Positions 44,182 through 51,127 of a stretch of 64,000 bases of DNA are shown here, in pieces; position 1 is the first letter of the stretch, and each line of letters opens with the position of its first letter. Location: the NCBI RefSeq assembly GCF_003463065.1, contig NZ_QSCM01000003.1, positions 124,001 through 188,000 on the forward strand, written 5' to 3'. The notes under the pieces are model-generated. The model was not told the DNA's origin and did not search any database. It saw nothing but the letters and a program-made list of their open reading frames with translations. The translations under genes were made by a program, and so were the position numbers. This DNA is from Blautia sp. OF03-15BH (lineage in GTDB: Bacteria; Bacillota; Clostridia; Lachnospirales; Lachnospiraceae).

Positions 44182-45129
44182 TTACAGTTCGATCTGGGAA
44201 ATCACTTCTTTGAGGGAATCCGCACTCTTCTGAAGCTTCTTCACCTCTTCATCAGTCAGTTTTACGGGAATCTTACCCTGAACACCGTTGGGGCCAACCA
44301 GCGTCAGAGTACTCAACGCTACATCCTCAATGCCGTACTCCCCGTGAAGCACGGAAGAAACCGTAACGATGGAATCATATGCAGAAAGAAGAATCTCACA
44401 AAGCTTGCAGACAGATACGGAAACCGCATAGAAGGTAGCTCCCTTCTTAGCGATCACCACACCGCCGGACTTGTGGACATATTCCTCCATTCCATCCTTA
44501 TCAAGCGGCTCCAGCTCCTTACCCAGATGTTTCATCATCTCGGCATAATCATCCAGGCCGGCGCCGGAAACATCCGCACAGGACCAGGGAACAAAGGAGG
44601 TATCTCCATGCTCACCGAATACATAGGCATGGATATTTTTCTGAGCCACTTCAAAATGCTCGGAAAGGCCGAAACGAAGTCTTGCCGTATCAAGCAGCGT
44701 ACCGGAGCCAATGATCTGATTCTCCGGAAGACCAGAAATCTTTGTGAATACATAAGTCATGATATCCACCGGGTTGCTGACAATGATGTAGAGGGCATTC
44801 GGAGCCTCCTTCACGATCTGAGGAGTAATGCTCTTTAAGATATTCACGTTCGTCTGGGTCAGCTCGATTCGGGTCTGGCCAGGTTTTCTGGCGATTCCGG
44901 AAGTGATGATGACGATGTCGGAATCTTTTGCATCTTCATAATCTCCAGCCACAACAGAAATAGGATCACGGAAACAGGTACCCTGGACGATGTCCATCAC
45001 CTCTCCCTCTACCTTTTCTTTGTTGATGTCAATCAGAACGATCTCTGATGCAATGTTGTTGTTGGAAAGATTGTACGCGATGGTAGATCCAACGCTTCCG
45101 GCTCCGATAATGGTAATTTTGCTGCTCAT
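44182..45129 (-). CDS. mdh: NAD-dependent malate dehydrogenase (LDH/MDH family)
   Basis: About 315 residues. The NAD site is IIGAGSVGST with an acidic residue ending strand 2 (VLIDIN), which favours NAD over NADP. The active-site loop reads ARKPGQTR: the residue at the LDH position 102 is Arg, not Gln, the classic signature for oxaloacetate/malate rather than pyruvate/lactate. The catalytic histidine is in YVFGEHGDTSFVPW. General annotation may call it L-lactate dehydrogenase. It is the first gene after the cobalamin riboswitch and heads the operon. The ATG at 45129 follows AAAGGAG by five bases. Confidence 0.88.
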   Translation of the reverse strand: MSSKITIIGAGSVGSTIAYNLSNNNIASEIVLIDINKEKVEGEVMDIVQGTCFRDPISVVAGDYEDAKDSDIVIITSGIARKPGQTRIELTQTNVNILKSITPQIVKEAPNALYIIVSNPVDIMTYVFTKISGLPENQIIGSGTLLDTARLRFGLSEHFEVAQKNIHAYVFGEHGDTSFVPWSCADVSGAGLDDYAEMMKHLGKELEPLDKDGMEEYVHKSGGVVIAKKGATFYAVSVSVCKLCEILLSAYDSIVTVSSVLHGEYGIEDVALSTLTLVGPNGVQGKIPVKLTDEEVKKLQKSADSLKEVISQIEL

Positions 45130-45364
45130 AGGCACTCCTTTCTCTTTACATTGTTATTTTTTTAACAATACGGGCATATACACCCGCTCTTTACTATTTT
45201 CAGAAAGTTTTTCCTTTCTGAACGTCCTTGATGAAACTGATAACTTTTACTTCTGGACATGGGTCATAAAGAAACAGTGTAAGACAGATCTGCTGTTTGA
45301 ATGCAGACCTTATAAAGAGAGACACTCTCTGTGCAATTCTTCATGACTCGTAAAGAATTCGCCT
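45130..45364 (-). other. mdh leader between riboswitch aptamer and start codon
   Basis: A long untranslated leader with stacked hairpins on the minus strand. AGGTCTGC pairs with GCAGATCT (about 45286-45310), and AGAGAG with CTCTCT (about 45317-45331). A 9-bp stem TTCAGAAAG/CTTTCTGAA lies at 45199-45222, and ATTGTTA/TAACAAT at 45150-45169, ten bases before the ribosome site. None has a U-tract typical of an intrinsic terminator. The first could compete with the B12-box arm AGACCTGC. No gene is seen here. Confidence 0.5.
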
Positions 45365-45532
45365 TATATAAGCAGGTCTCCTGGCTTCGGCCCTGTGCTT
45401 TCTGATCCCTTCCCGCTCATGCAGTGGCGGCCTTACGGCCATTCAGAAAGCGAAACCTTCACAGTGACGGCATCGCATAAGCTTCTCACTTATTTCCCTA
45501 TTATCCTTTCCATGACGAAAGGCACTTATATA
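45365..45532 (-). ncRNA. cobalamin (B12) riboswitch
   Basis: The minus strand carries the B12 box as AAGCCAGGAGACCTGC near 45371-45386, preceded by GCCACTG...GCGGGAAGG and, further 5', by ATAGGGAA...GTGA and CACTGTGA, in the order of class I cobalamin aptamers. TATATAAG and CTTATATA at the two ends form an 8-bp closing stem (P1). Its length of 168 bases is normal. It lies between a strong promoter and malate dehydrogenase. The switching element downstream is not resolved, so whether B12 lowers expression, as in most known cases, is an inference. Confidence 0.9.
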
Positions 45533-45558
45533 AAATGTCTGAGAAAAATTTCTTTGTT

Positions 45559-45587
45559 ATTATATGATATTGATATTTTTTTGTCAA
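45559..45587 (-). promoter_or_regulatory. consensus promoter of the riboswitch-mdh-hdr-flx-fumarate reductase operon
   Basis: TTGACA, exactly 17 bases and TATAAT: a perfect sigma-A consensus on the minus strand. Transcription would start about 20 bases ahead of the aptamer's first stem. It is the strongest promoter seen in the window, and it feeds a 12-gene operon of about 11 kb. Confidence 0.92.
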
Positions 45588-45624
45588 TGCTTTTTGCAAG
45601 AAAGACACGATTTTTGTATGGATT

Positions 45625-46272
45625 TTAATTCACTGCCCGCTCCATCTCTTCTTTTATGCGGGATAAAATATGCCCCATGACATAGAAGGCCGTTTCAAAC
45701 CGGAGATAATCCAGCGTATTGTCATCCCACATAAATTTCAGTGTGCCCGGAAATTCTTCATCCGAATGCCAGAACTGAAAGATCACGGGAAGGAAATCAA
45801 AAACCGGCAGTCTTGCCGCTGCATCTCCGGGGTATTCTCTGATCCCGCCCAGGGCTTCCAGTGCCCTCTGGAGCTTTCCCGTATCCTGATCGAAGCTTTT
45901 TTCATAGGAAGCATAAAGCCCTGCTCCCGGTGCCGCCGCATAACGGGTGGATTTCATCCGGTCGATGGTATGGAAATTTCCGGAAAGATGGCAATCCTCT
46001 TTGGAGCAGCAAAGCACATCCAGGATGGACAGTGTCTCCTCAAAGCCTGCCGCCACAGGCACAAAACCGATTTTTTCTGACCGGTTCCTGTTCCACTCGA
46101 TTTTTCCGTTTTTCCGGTTGATGCGGTAATCTCTTCCCACAAAGCGAAGATACAAAAAGGCTTCGTCCGCCTCCAGCTGAAATTTCCGGATCATCTTTTC
46201 CTGATCGTAGGCAAGAAAGCGCTGTTCTGCATCTTCTCTTGTTTTATCGTAGTTTGTTTTCTTTTCTCCCAT
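45625..46272 (-). CDS. DUF3786-like protein
   Basis: 215 residues, soluble, without obvious catalytic motifs. The FVGRDYRINRKNGKIEWN segment, the central LSILDVLCC and a C-terminal FQFWHSDEEFPGTLKFMWDDNTLDYL (split here: DEEFPGTLKFMWDD) resemble the DUF3786 family of anaerobes. Function is not established. It follows the LCP gene by nine bases and ends about 40 bases upstream of the riboswitch promoter without a visible terminator. Some read-through into the riboswitch leader is therefore possible. Confidence 0.6.
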   Translation of the reverse strand: MGEKKTNYDKTREDAEQRFLAYDQEKMIRKFQLEADEAFLYLRFVGRDYRINRKNGKIEWNRNRSEKIGFVPVAAGFEETLSILDVLCCSKEDCHLSGNFHTIDRMKSTRYAAAPGAGLYASYEKSFDQDTGKLQRALEALGGIREYPGDAAARLPVFDFLPVIFQFWHSDEEFPGTLKFMWDDNTLDYLRFETAFYVMGHILSRIKEEMERAVN

Positions 46273-46281
46273 GCTGTTCTC

Positions 46282-47382
46282 CTACTCCGTTTCTGTTTCG
46301 CTTTCGCTCTCTTTTTCCGTCTCTGCCACATTTCCGAAGACATCCACGCCATAGATAAACTGCTGGAGGTAACTGCTGTTTGCGGTAAGATCCGGGATCA
46401 AAACCTCCATGCCGGGTGCCAGCGTCACACAGTTATACGTTCCGTCCACCGGAATGCGGTAGCTTTCCAGTCCTTCGATGCTGCCGGTAAGCACGGTATA
46501 AATATAGCCTGCGACCTGACCGATGGAGAGGTCGGTTGTAAAGTTCGGAAAGATCTTGTAAGCCAGCCGGACGAGGTTAAACACGTTCATCTTTTTTGCT
46601 TTTTCATAGGCTGCCGTCAGAACCTTTCTCTGGCGTTCTGTCCGCTCCCAGTCGGAATTTCCGATAAAACGTGTCCGGGAATATGCCAGAAGCTGCGCCG
46701 GCGTCATGGAATTCATGCCTTCCTTCAGTTCCCAGCCGGTCTCATCCGTCTCGGAAAGATCGGAATGTTCATTCAGATAGTTTGCCTCCGTCGCATTGAG
46801 TTCAATGTCCAGATCCCCGAGAACAGAAAGCGCCTCCATAAAGCCGTCAAAATCCACTTCGATATTTCCGTCAATGTGAATGCCTAAATTTTCTTCAATG
46901 ACTTCATCCAGCAGTTCCATGCCGCCAAACTGATAAGCTGCATTGATCCGGTTGTCTTTGTAGCCGGGGATCGGCACATAAAGGTCTCTCATGATCGAGG
47001 TCAGAACGATCTTTCCTTTTTCTTTGTTGACGCTGCAGATGATAATGGAGTCCGAACGCTGGCGGTCCTGCCCTTCCCGGCGGTCCTGTCCGATGAGAAG
47101 AAGATTGGAAACATCCTCATCTTCCATAACCTGAATGTCCGCATTTCCCCAGTCGATTGAATCCGCATCGAGACCGTCCTCACCGTCAGCTTCTGCTTTT
47201 TCTACATTTTCCAGAAGTTCCAGATCTTTTTGACTGTAGACGGTTTCCGCTTCTGTCTCTGTTTCGGTTTCCTCCGCACAGACAAAGGAACTGCCGCAAA
47301 AGCCCTGACTTACGGTCCCTGAAAAACAGGCTGCTGCAAGAAAGGCTGCACAAACTTTTTTCCATCTTCTGTTGTTTCTCAT
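46282..47382 (-). CDS. LytR-CpsA-Psr (LCP) family protein
   Basis: About 366 residues. A signal peptide or anchor (KKVCAAFLAAACFSGTVSQG) is followed by an acidic ETETEAE stretch, then the LCP domain: NLLLIGQDRREGQDRQRSDS, IVLTSIMRDLYVPIPGYKDN, RINAAYQFGG, LLAYSRTRFIGNSDWERTER. LCP enzymes attach teichoic-acid-like or capsular polymers to peptidoglycan outside the membrane. The C-terminus ends in an ESESETETE run. The ATG at 47382 follows AGGAGG; the open frame further upstream lies inside the miniature element and is not a credible start. Confidence 0.88.
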   Translation of the reverse strand: MRNNRRWKKVCAAFLAAACFSGTVSQGFCGSSFVCAEETETETEAETVYSQKDLELLENVEKAEADGEDGLDADSIDWGNADIQVMEDEDVSNLLLIGQDRREGQDRQRSDSIIICSVNKEKGKIVLTSIMRDLYVPIPGYKDNRINAAYQFGGMELLDEVIEENLGIHIDGNIEVDFDGFMEALSVLGDLDIELNATEANYLNEHSDLSETDETGWELKEGMNSMTPAQLLAYSRTRFIGNSDWERTERQRKVLTAAYEKAKKMNVFNLVRLAYKIFPNFTTDLSIGQVAGYIYTVLTGSIEGLESYRIPVDGTYNCVTLAPGMEVLIPDLTANSSYLQQFIYGVDVFGNVAETEKESESETETE

Positions 47383-47411
47383 CGGTATCCTCCTGTATTC
47401 TTTTTCTTTTT

Positions 47412-47567
47412 GTAACTGTTCAGGACGTTCAAAACAACAGGCCACAGGTCTACGCGCTGCTTCGGTCGGTGCTAAACGAGTCCCACCGGGACTCAGCACC
47501 CCGCGCATTGCATGCGCTCTCGCTGCATTCGCAGCTTTTATCTGAGGCTAATGTTCTGAACTGTTAT
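47412..47567. mobile_element. miniature inverted-repeat element, copy B (about 156 bp, variant centre)
   Basis: The left end GTAACTGTTCAGGACGTTC and right end GTTCTGAACTGTTAT match copies A and C, as does the core GCGCATTGCATGCGCTCTCG. The right half is shortened and a different internal hairpin (GAGTCCC/GGGACTC, GGTGCT/AGCACC) is present. No target duplication is recognisable. It lies between the LCP promoter (47573-47601) and the LCP ribosome site, so it forms almost the whole 5' untranslated region of that gene. Confidence 0.82.
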
Positions 47568-47572
47568 CGTCC

Positions 47573-47601
47573 ATTATAATATATGGATTTTTTCTTGTCC
47601 A
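47573..47601 (-). promoter_or_regulatory. promoter of the LCP gene
   Basis: TGGACA, 17 bases and TATAAT on the minus strand. The predicted start point falls at the boundary of the miniature element, so the transcript would begin with element sequence. Confidence 0.7.
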
Positions 47602-47605
47602 TCAA

Positions 47606-47656
47606 AAAAGAAGACTGCCGGTGCCTGGTTTCAGGCACTGTGCAGTCTCCTTTTTC
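47606..47656 (-). terminator. terminator after the copper cluster
   Basis: GACTGC/GCAGTC and GTGCCTG/CAGGCAC form a two-part stem with a small bulge, followed on the minus strand by TTCTTTTTT. It ends the csoR-copA-HMA transcript. Confidence 0.9.
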
Positions 47657-47670
47657 ATACAGATCAAGTC

Positions 47671-47934
47671 CTATTCCGATTTTTTGAAGCGGGCAAAAAA
47701 GCCTTTTTTCTCATAGGGCTTTCTGGTAATGCCCGTCACGGTATAACCGGTCTTGTCAATGACTTCACGGATCTTTTCATCCGGAATGTCTTCTTCTGTC
47801 ACGATCACGGTCTTACCTGCTCCATGGGAAGAAGAAACCTTTTTTACCGGAAAAGCGGTACGTACCGCATCATTTACGTGGCTCTCACACATGCCGCACA
47901 TCATTCCGTCTACACCAACTGTGATTTCCTGCAT
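47671..47934 (-). CDS. heavy-metal-associated (HMA) domain protein, copper chaperone-like
   Basis: 87 residues. A single ferredoxin-like HMA domain has the metal site GMMCGMCESH (C13 and C16) and a Lys/Arg/Phe-rich C-terminal extension (KPYEKKGFFARFKKSE) that is unusual for CopZ. It would bind Cu(I) in the cytosol and hand it to CopA. It is 28 bases downstream of copA on the same strand. A second CopZ-like unit is encoded within the copA 3' end, so two chaperones may be made from this operon. Confidence 0.85.
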   Translation of the reverse strand: MQEITVGVDGMMCGMCESHVNDAVRTAFPVKKVSSSHGAGKTVIVTEEDIPDEKIREVIDKTGYTVTGITRKPYEKKGFFARFKKSE

Positions 47935-47962
47935 TTTTCTGTTCCTCCTCTTTTGGCTCCAT

Positions 47963-48160
47963 TCAGTCCAGTACCTTGTAACCTGCGTCTTCTACTGCTT
48001 TTTTCAGTACTTCTGCCGGTACCTCTTTGGAAAGGGTTACAACAGCAGTTCCTTTCTCGTGGCTTACCTCAGCGGCGGTTACGCCGTCGATCTCCTCCAG
48101 AACTTTTTTCACTCTGGCCTCGCAGTGCGGGCACATCATTCCTTCTACCTTCAGTGTCAT
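47963..48160 (-). CDS. copZ: internal in-frame CopZ-like copper chaperone within copA
   Basis: Inside copA the minus strand reads AAAGGAGGTGAGAAA followed by ATG, an extended Shine-Dalgarno match at ideal spacing. Translation from this ATG (48160), in the copA frame, gives 65 residues beginning MTLKVEGMMCPHCEARVKKV, a complete HMA domain with C10 and C13 as metal ligands and the length of a free CopZ. The likely history is a fusion of copA and a downstream copZ with loss of the copA stop. Both the fused and free forms may be made. Use of this start is inferred, not shown. Confidence 0.6.
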   Translation of the reverse strand: MTLKVEGMMCPHCEARVKKVLEEIDGVTAAEVSHEKGTAVVTLSKEVPAEVLKKAVEDAGYKVLD

Positions 48161-50530
48161 TTTCTCACCTCCTTTATATGAAGCGGCAGTGCCGCCGTTT
48201 TCTTTGGTTTTCAAATGCTCCGTAAGAAGCGGTGCACTTCCAAGTGCGTCTTTCCTCTTTTTGTCCCGGCTGGCATCTCCCATTTTGAAAAGGTTCAGCC
48301 GCAGGGCATTTGTCACTACGCAGAAACTGGAAAGGCTCATAGCCGCAGCCCCGAACATGGGATTTAAGGTCCAGCCAAAGAGCGGGATCCAGATACCGGC
48401 TGCCAGGGGGATGCCAATGATATTGTAAATAAAAGCCCAGAACAGGTTTTCATGGATATTCCGGAGCGTCGCCCGGCTTAAACGGATGGCCGCCGGCACA
48501 TCAGAAAGCCGGCTCTTCATCAGAACGATATCTGCCGCATCAATGGCGATATCTGTTCCGGCTCCAATGGCAATGCCGATATCAGCCCGCGTAAGAGCCG
48601 GTGCATCATTGATGCCGTCTCCTACCATGGCAACCCGGCCTTTTTTCTTCAATTCGCTGATGACTGCTTCCTTGCCATCGGGCAAAACGCCTGCCACCAC
48701 TTCGTCCACACCGGCTTTTTTCCCGATTGCCCTAGCGGTCCTTTCGTTATCACCTGTCAGCATCACCACATGAATGCCCATATCCTTCAGTTCCCGGATG
48801 GCTCTCGGGCTGTCTTCCTTGAGGACATCTGCCACAGCGATGATCCCCAGCATCTTTCCGTCTTCTGCAAAGAAAAGCGGTGTCTTTCCTTCTTCGGAAA
48901 GAGCTGCTGCCTGTTCAGAAAAAGCAGCTGAAACAGCTGTCTTACTGCTGATAAAAGAAAGGTTGCCTCCTGCCAGCCTTTTTCCGTTGAGACTTCCGGT
49001 AAGACCATTTCCAGGAACCGCCTGGAAATCCGTAAGCTCCTGTTCGGAAAGCTGCCGCTCTTTTGCCAGCTCCAGAATGGCTTTTGCCAGAGGATGTTCA
49101 CTTTTCTTTTCCAAAGCATACGCTTTTTTAAGAAGCTCTTCTTCCGTATACCCTGCCGCCGGAAGGATATCTGTCACCTTCGGTTCTCCGCTTGTGATGG
49201 TTCCGGTCTTATCAAGAGCCACGATCTGGAGCTTTCCTGTCTCTTCCAGAGAGACGGCCGTCTTAAACATAGTTCCATGTCTGGCCCCCATACCGTTTCC
49301 TACCATGATCGCCACCGGTGTTGCCAGTCCCAGCGCACAGGGACAGCTGATCACCAGAACAGAAATGCCTCTTGCCAGTGCAAAACCGATCTCTTTACCT
49401 GCCAGCAGCCATACCACGATGGTAAGCAGTGCAATGGTGATGACCGTCGGAACAAAGATGCCGGAAACCCGGTCTGCCACCTTTGCGATCGGTGCTTTCG
49501 TTGCTGCCGCATCGCTTACCATCCGGATGATCTGGGAAAGTGTCGTATCTTCACCGACACGGGTCGCTTCGCAGACCAGATAACCGGACTGGTTCAGAGT
49601 CGCTGCGGACACGGTATCCCCGGGAGCCTTGTCTGCCGGGATGCTCTCTCCGGTCAGAGCTGCTTCGTTGACGGCACTGCTTCCCTCCCGCACGATACCA
49701 TCCACCGGTATATTTTCCCCTGGGCGTACCACGAAGAGATCACCGATCCGTACCTGCTCAATGGGCACTTCTTTTTCCACACCGTCTTTTCTTATCACTG
49801 CTGTCTTCGGTGCCAGCTTCATCAGGCTCTTGAGGGCGTCTGTCGTTTTTCCTTTTGAACGGGCTTCCAGCATTTTTCCGACTGTGATCAGTGTCAGGAT
49901 CATTGCCGCAGACTCAAAGTAAAACTCATGCATGTAACGCATGACGGCATCCGTATCGCCACGAACCTGCGCCCCGGTCATGGCAAAGAGTGCATATACA
50001 CTGTATACAAAGGACGCGGTAGAACCAAGTGCCACAAGCGTATCCATATTCGGTGCCCGGTGTGCCAGACTCCTGAAACCGCTGACAAAGAACTTCTGGT
50101 TCACCACCATGACCGCTATGGTAAGGAGCAGCTGTACCAGCCCCATGGCGATATGATTTCCATCAAAGAAAGGCGGCAAAGGCCAGCCCCACATCATATG
50201 ACCCATGGAAAAATACATCAGCGGAAGCAGAAGGCAGACGGAAACAAGAAGTCTTTTTTTCATCTTTGGTGTCTCCGTATCCTTCAGCATGGACTCGTAT
50301 TCTGAAGCTCCGCTTCCTTTTTTTCCCTCCGTACCCTTTAAGGCTGCGCCGTAGCCGGCCTCCGTCACGGCTGCAATGACTGCTTCCGGAGAAGCACTTC
50401 CTTCCACTCCCATGGAATTGGTCAGAAGGCTCACCGAGCAGGAAGTCACACCCGGGACTTTGGATACCGCTTTCTCTACCCGGGCACTGCAGGCGGCGCA
50501 GCTCATACCGGTCACATTGTATTGTTCCAT
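47963..50530 (-). CDS. copA: copper-translocating P1B-type ATPase with HMA domains at both ends
   Basis: 855 residues. An N-terminal HMA domain (GMSCAACS, 8-15) is followed by eight expected membrane helices. The actuator has LTGES, the ion-binding helix SCPCALGLATP (near residue 400), then the phosphorylation site DKTGT, the P1B His-Pro (SEHPLAKAI) and VGDGINDAPAL. It exports Cu(I) from the cytosol. A second HMA domain (GMMCPHCEAR) is fused at the C-terminus after a linker (791-855), unusual for bacterial CopA. The codons of YKGGEKM just before it form a ribosome binding site and ATG. It is preceded by csoR. Confidence 0.95.
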   Translation of the reverse strand: MEQYNVTGMSCAACSARVEKAVSKVPGVTSCSVSLLTNSMGVEGSASPEAVIAAVTEAGYGAALKGTEGKKGSGASEYESMLKDTETPKMKKRLLVSVCLLLPLMYFSMGHMMWGWPLPPFFDGNHIAMGLVQLLLTIAVMVVNQKFFVSGFRSLAHRAPNMDTLVALGSTASFVYSVYALFAMTGAQVRGDTDAVMRYMHEFYFESAAMILTLITVGKMLEARSKGKTTDALKSLMKLAPKTAVIRKDGVEKEVPIEQVRIGDLFVVRPGENIPVDGIVREGSSAVNEAALTGESIPADKAPGDTVSAATLNQSGYLVCEATRVGEDTTLSQIIRMVSDAAATKAPIAKVADRVSGIFVPTVITIALLTIVVWLLAGKEIGFALARGISVLVISCPCALGLATPVAIMVGNGMGARHGTMFKTAVSLEETGKLQIVALDKTGTITSGEPKVTDILPAAGYTEEELLKKAYALEKKSEHPLAKAILELAKERQLSEQELTDFQAVPGNGLTGSLNGKRLAGGNLSFISSKTAVSAAFSEQAAALSEEGKTPLFFAEDGKMLGIIAVADVLKEDSPRAIRELKDMGIHVVMLTGDNERTARAIGKKAGVDEVVAGVLPDGKEAVISELKKKGRVAMVGDGINDAPALTRADIGIAIGAGTDIAIDAADIVLMKSRLSDVPAAIRLSRATLRNIHENLFWAFIYNIIGIPLAAGIWIPLFGWTLNPMFGAAAMSLSSFCVVTNALRLNLFKMGDASRDKKRKDALGSAPLLTEHLKTKENGGTAASYKGGEKMTLKVEGMMCPHCEARVKKVLEEIDGVTAAEVSHEKGTAVVTLSKEVPAEVLKKAVEDAGYKVLD

Positions 50531-50607
50531 CTGAAATCTCTCCTTTCCGCCAGCGAGGACGAATTTTCATCATCCTGCCACTCTGCTGCAAAACCCCTTC
50601 ACAGGAA

Positions 50608-50946
50608 TCACTTCATCAGCTTCTGTAAGGTCATCACCAGCTCATCGATGACTTCATCATTCCCTTCCCGGATGTTGTCCGCCACACAGGTTCGGATATG
50701 ATCTGCCAGAAGTACCTTGTTAAAGCTGTTCAACGCCGCATTGACTGCGGCCACCTGAGTGAGAATATCGGTGCAGTAAGCATTTTTCTCCAGCATATTC
50801 TGGATCCCGCGCACCTGCCCCTCGATCCGTTTCAGCCGGTTCATCAGATCTCTGTACTCTTTATCGGTCCGCACCTTTGTTTTCCCACCGGTCAGTTCAC
50901 AACAACAGCAGTGTTCTTTTCTTTCCGTCTGTTTTTCTTCTGTCAT
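50608..50946 (-). CDS. csoR: copper-sensing transcriptional repressor CsoR
   Basis: 112 residues of the CsoR/RcnR family. The Cu(I) ligands are in place: C58 (NAYCTDIL), H83 and C87 (ADHIRTC), with RLKRIEGQVRGIQNML forming helix 1. Cu(I) binding releases the DNA. An additional HCCCC run at 12-16 is unusual and may bind metal. The ATG at 50946 follows GGGAGGAG. copA begins 77 bases downstream. A palindrome lying between the -35 and -10 boxes of the gene fits autorepression of the csoR-copA transcript. Confidence 0.92.
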   Translation of the reverse strand: MTEEKQTERKEHCCCCELTGGKTKVRTDKEYRDLMNRLKRIEGQVRGIQNMLEKNAYCTDILTQVAAVNAALNSFNKVLLADHIRTCVADNIREGNDEVIDELVMTLQKLMK

Positions 50947-50989
50947 TTTTTCTCCTCCCTGATACCCCTCACCGGTATTTTTCGTTTGC

Positions 50990-51019
50990 ATTATATACCC
51001 TATATGGGTATTTTGTCAA
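50990..51019 (-). promoter_or_regulatory. csoR-copA promoter with CsoR operator in the spacer
   Basis: TTGACA, 18 bases and TATAAT on the minus strand. The spacer holds ATACCC-TATAT-GGGTAT (50995-51011), a near-perfect palindrome of the form recognised by CsoR. An imperfect second copy, ATACCCCTCACCGGTAT, lies at about 50962-50978. Bound repressor would block RNA polymerase directly. Confidence 0.85.
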
Positions 51020-51054
51020 GCTGGAAACATGAAAATTTTTCTGTACTCCGGCAG

Positions 51055-51083
51055 TTGATGGAACTTTCCTCCCATGGTATGAT
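51055..51083 (+). promoter_or_regulatory. promoter of the Sfp-type transferase gene
   Basis: TTGATG, 17 bases and TATGAT on the plus strand, 45 bases ahead of the ATG and divergent from the csoR promoter. Confidence 0.55.
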
Positions 51084-51127
51084 GTCCCTGTTACCACCTT
51101 TTATCTTCGACAGAAACGGAGTTTTTT

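Noticed and set aside
44182..45129. Calling the first operon gene L-lactate dehydrogenase
   Set aside because: The Gln of LDH at the specificity position is Arg here and the operon encodes fumarase and fumarate reductase.
45199..45222. Nine-bp hairpin in the mdh leader as a riboswitch terminator
   Set aside because: It is followed by AATAG rather than a U-tract on the minus strand.
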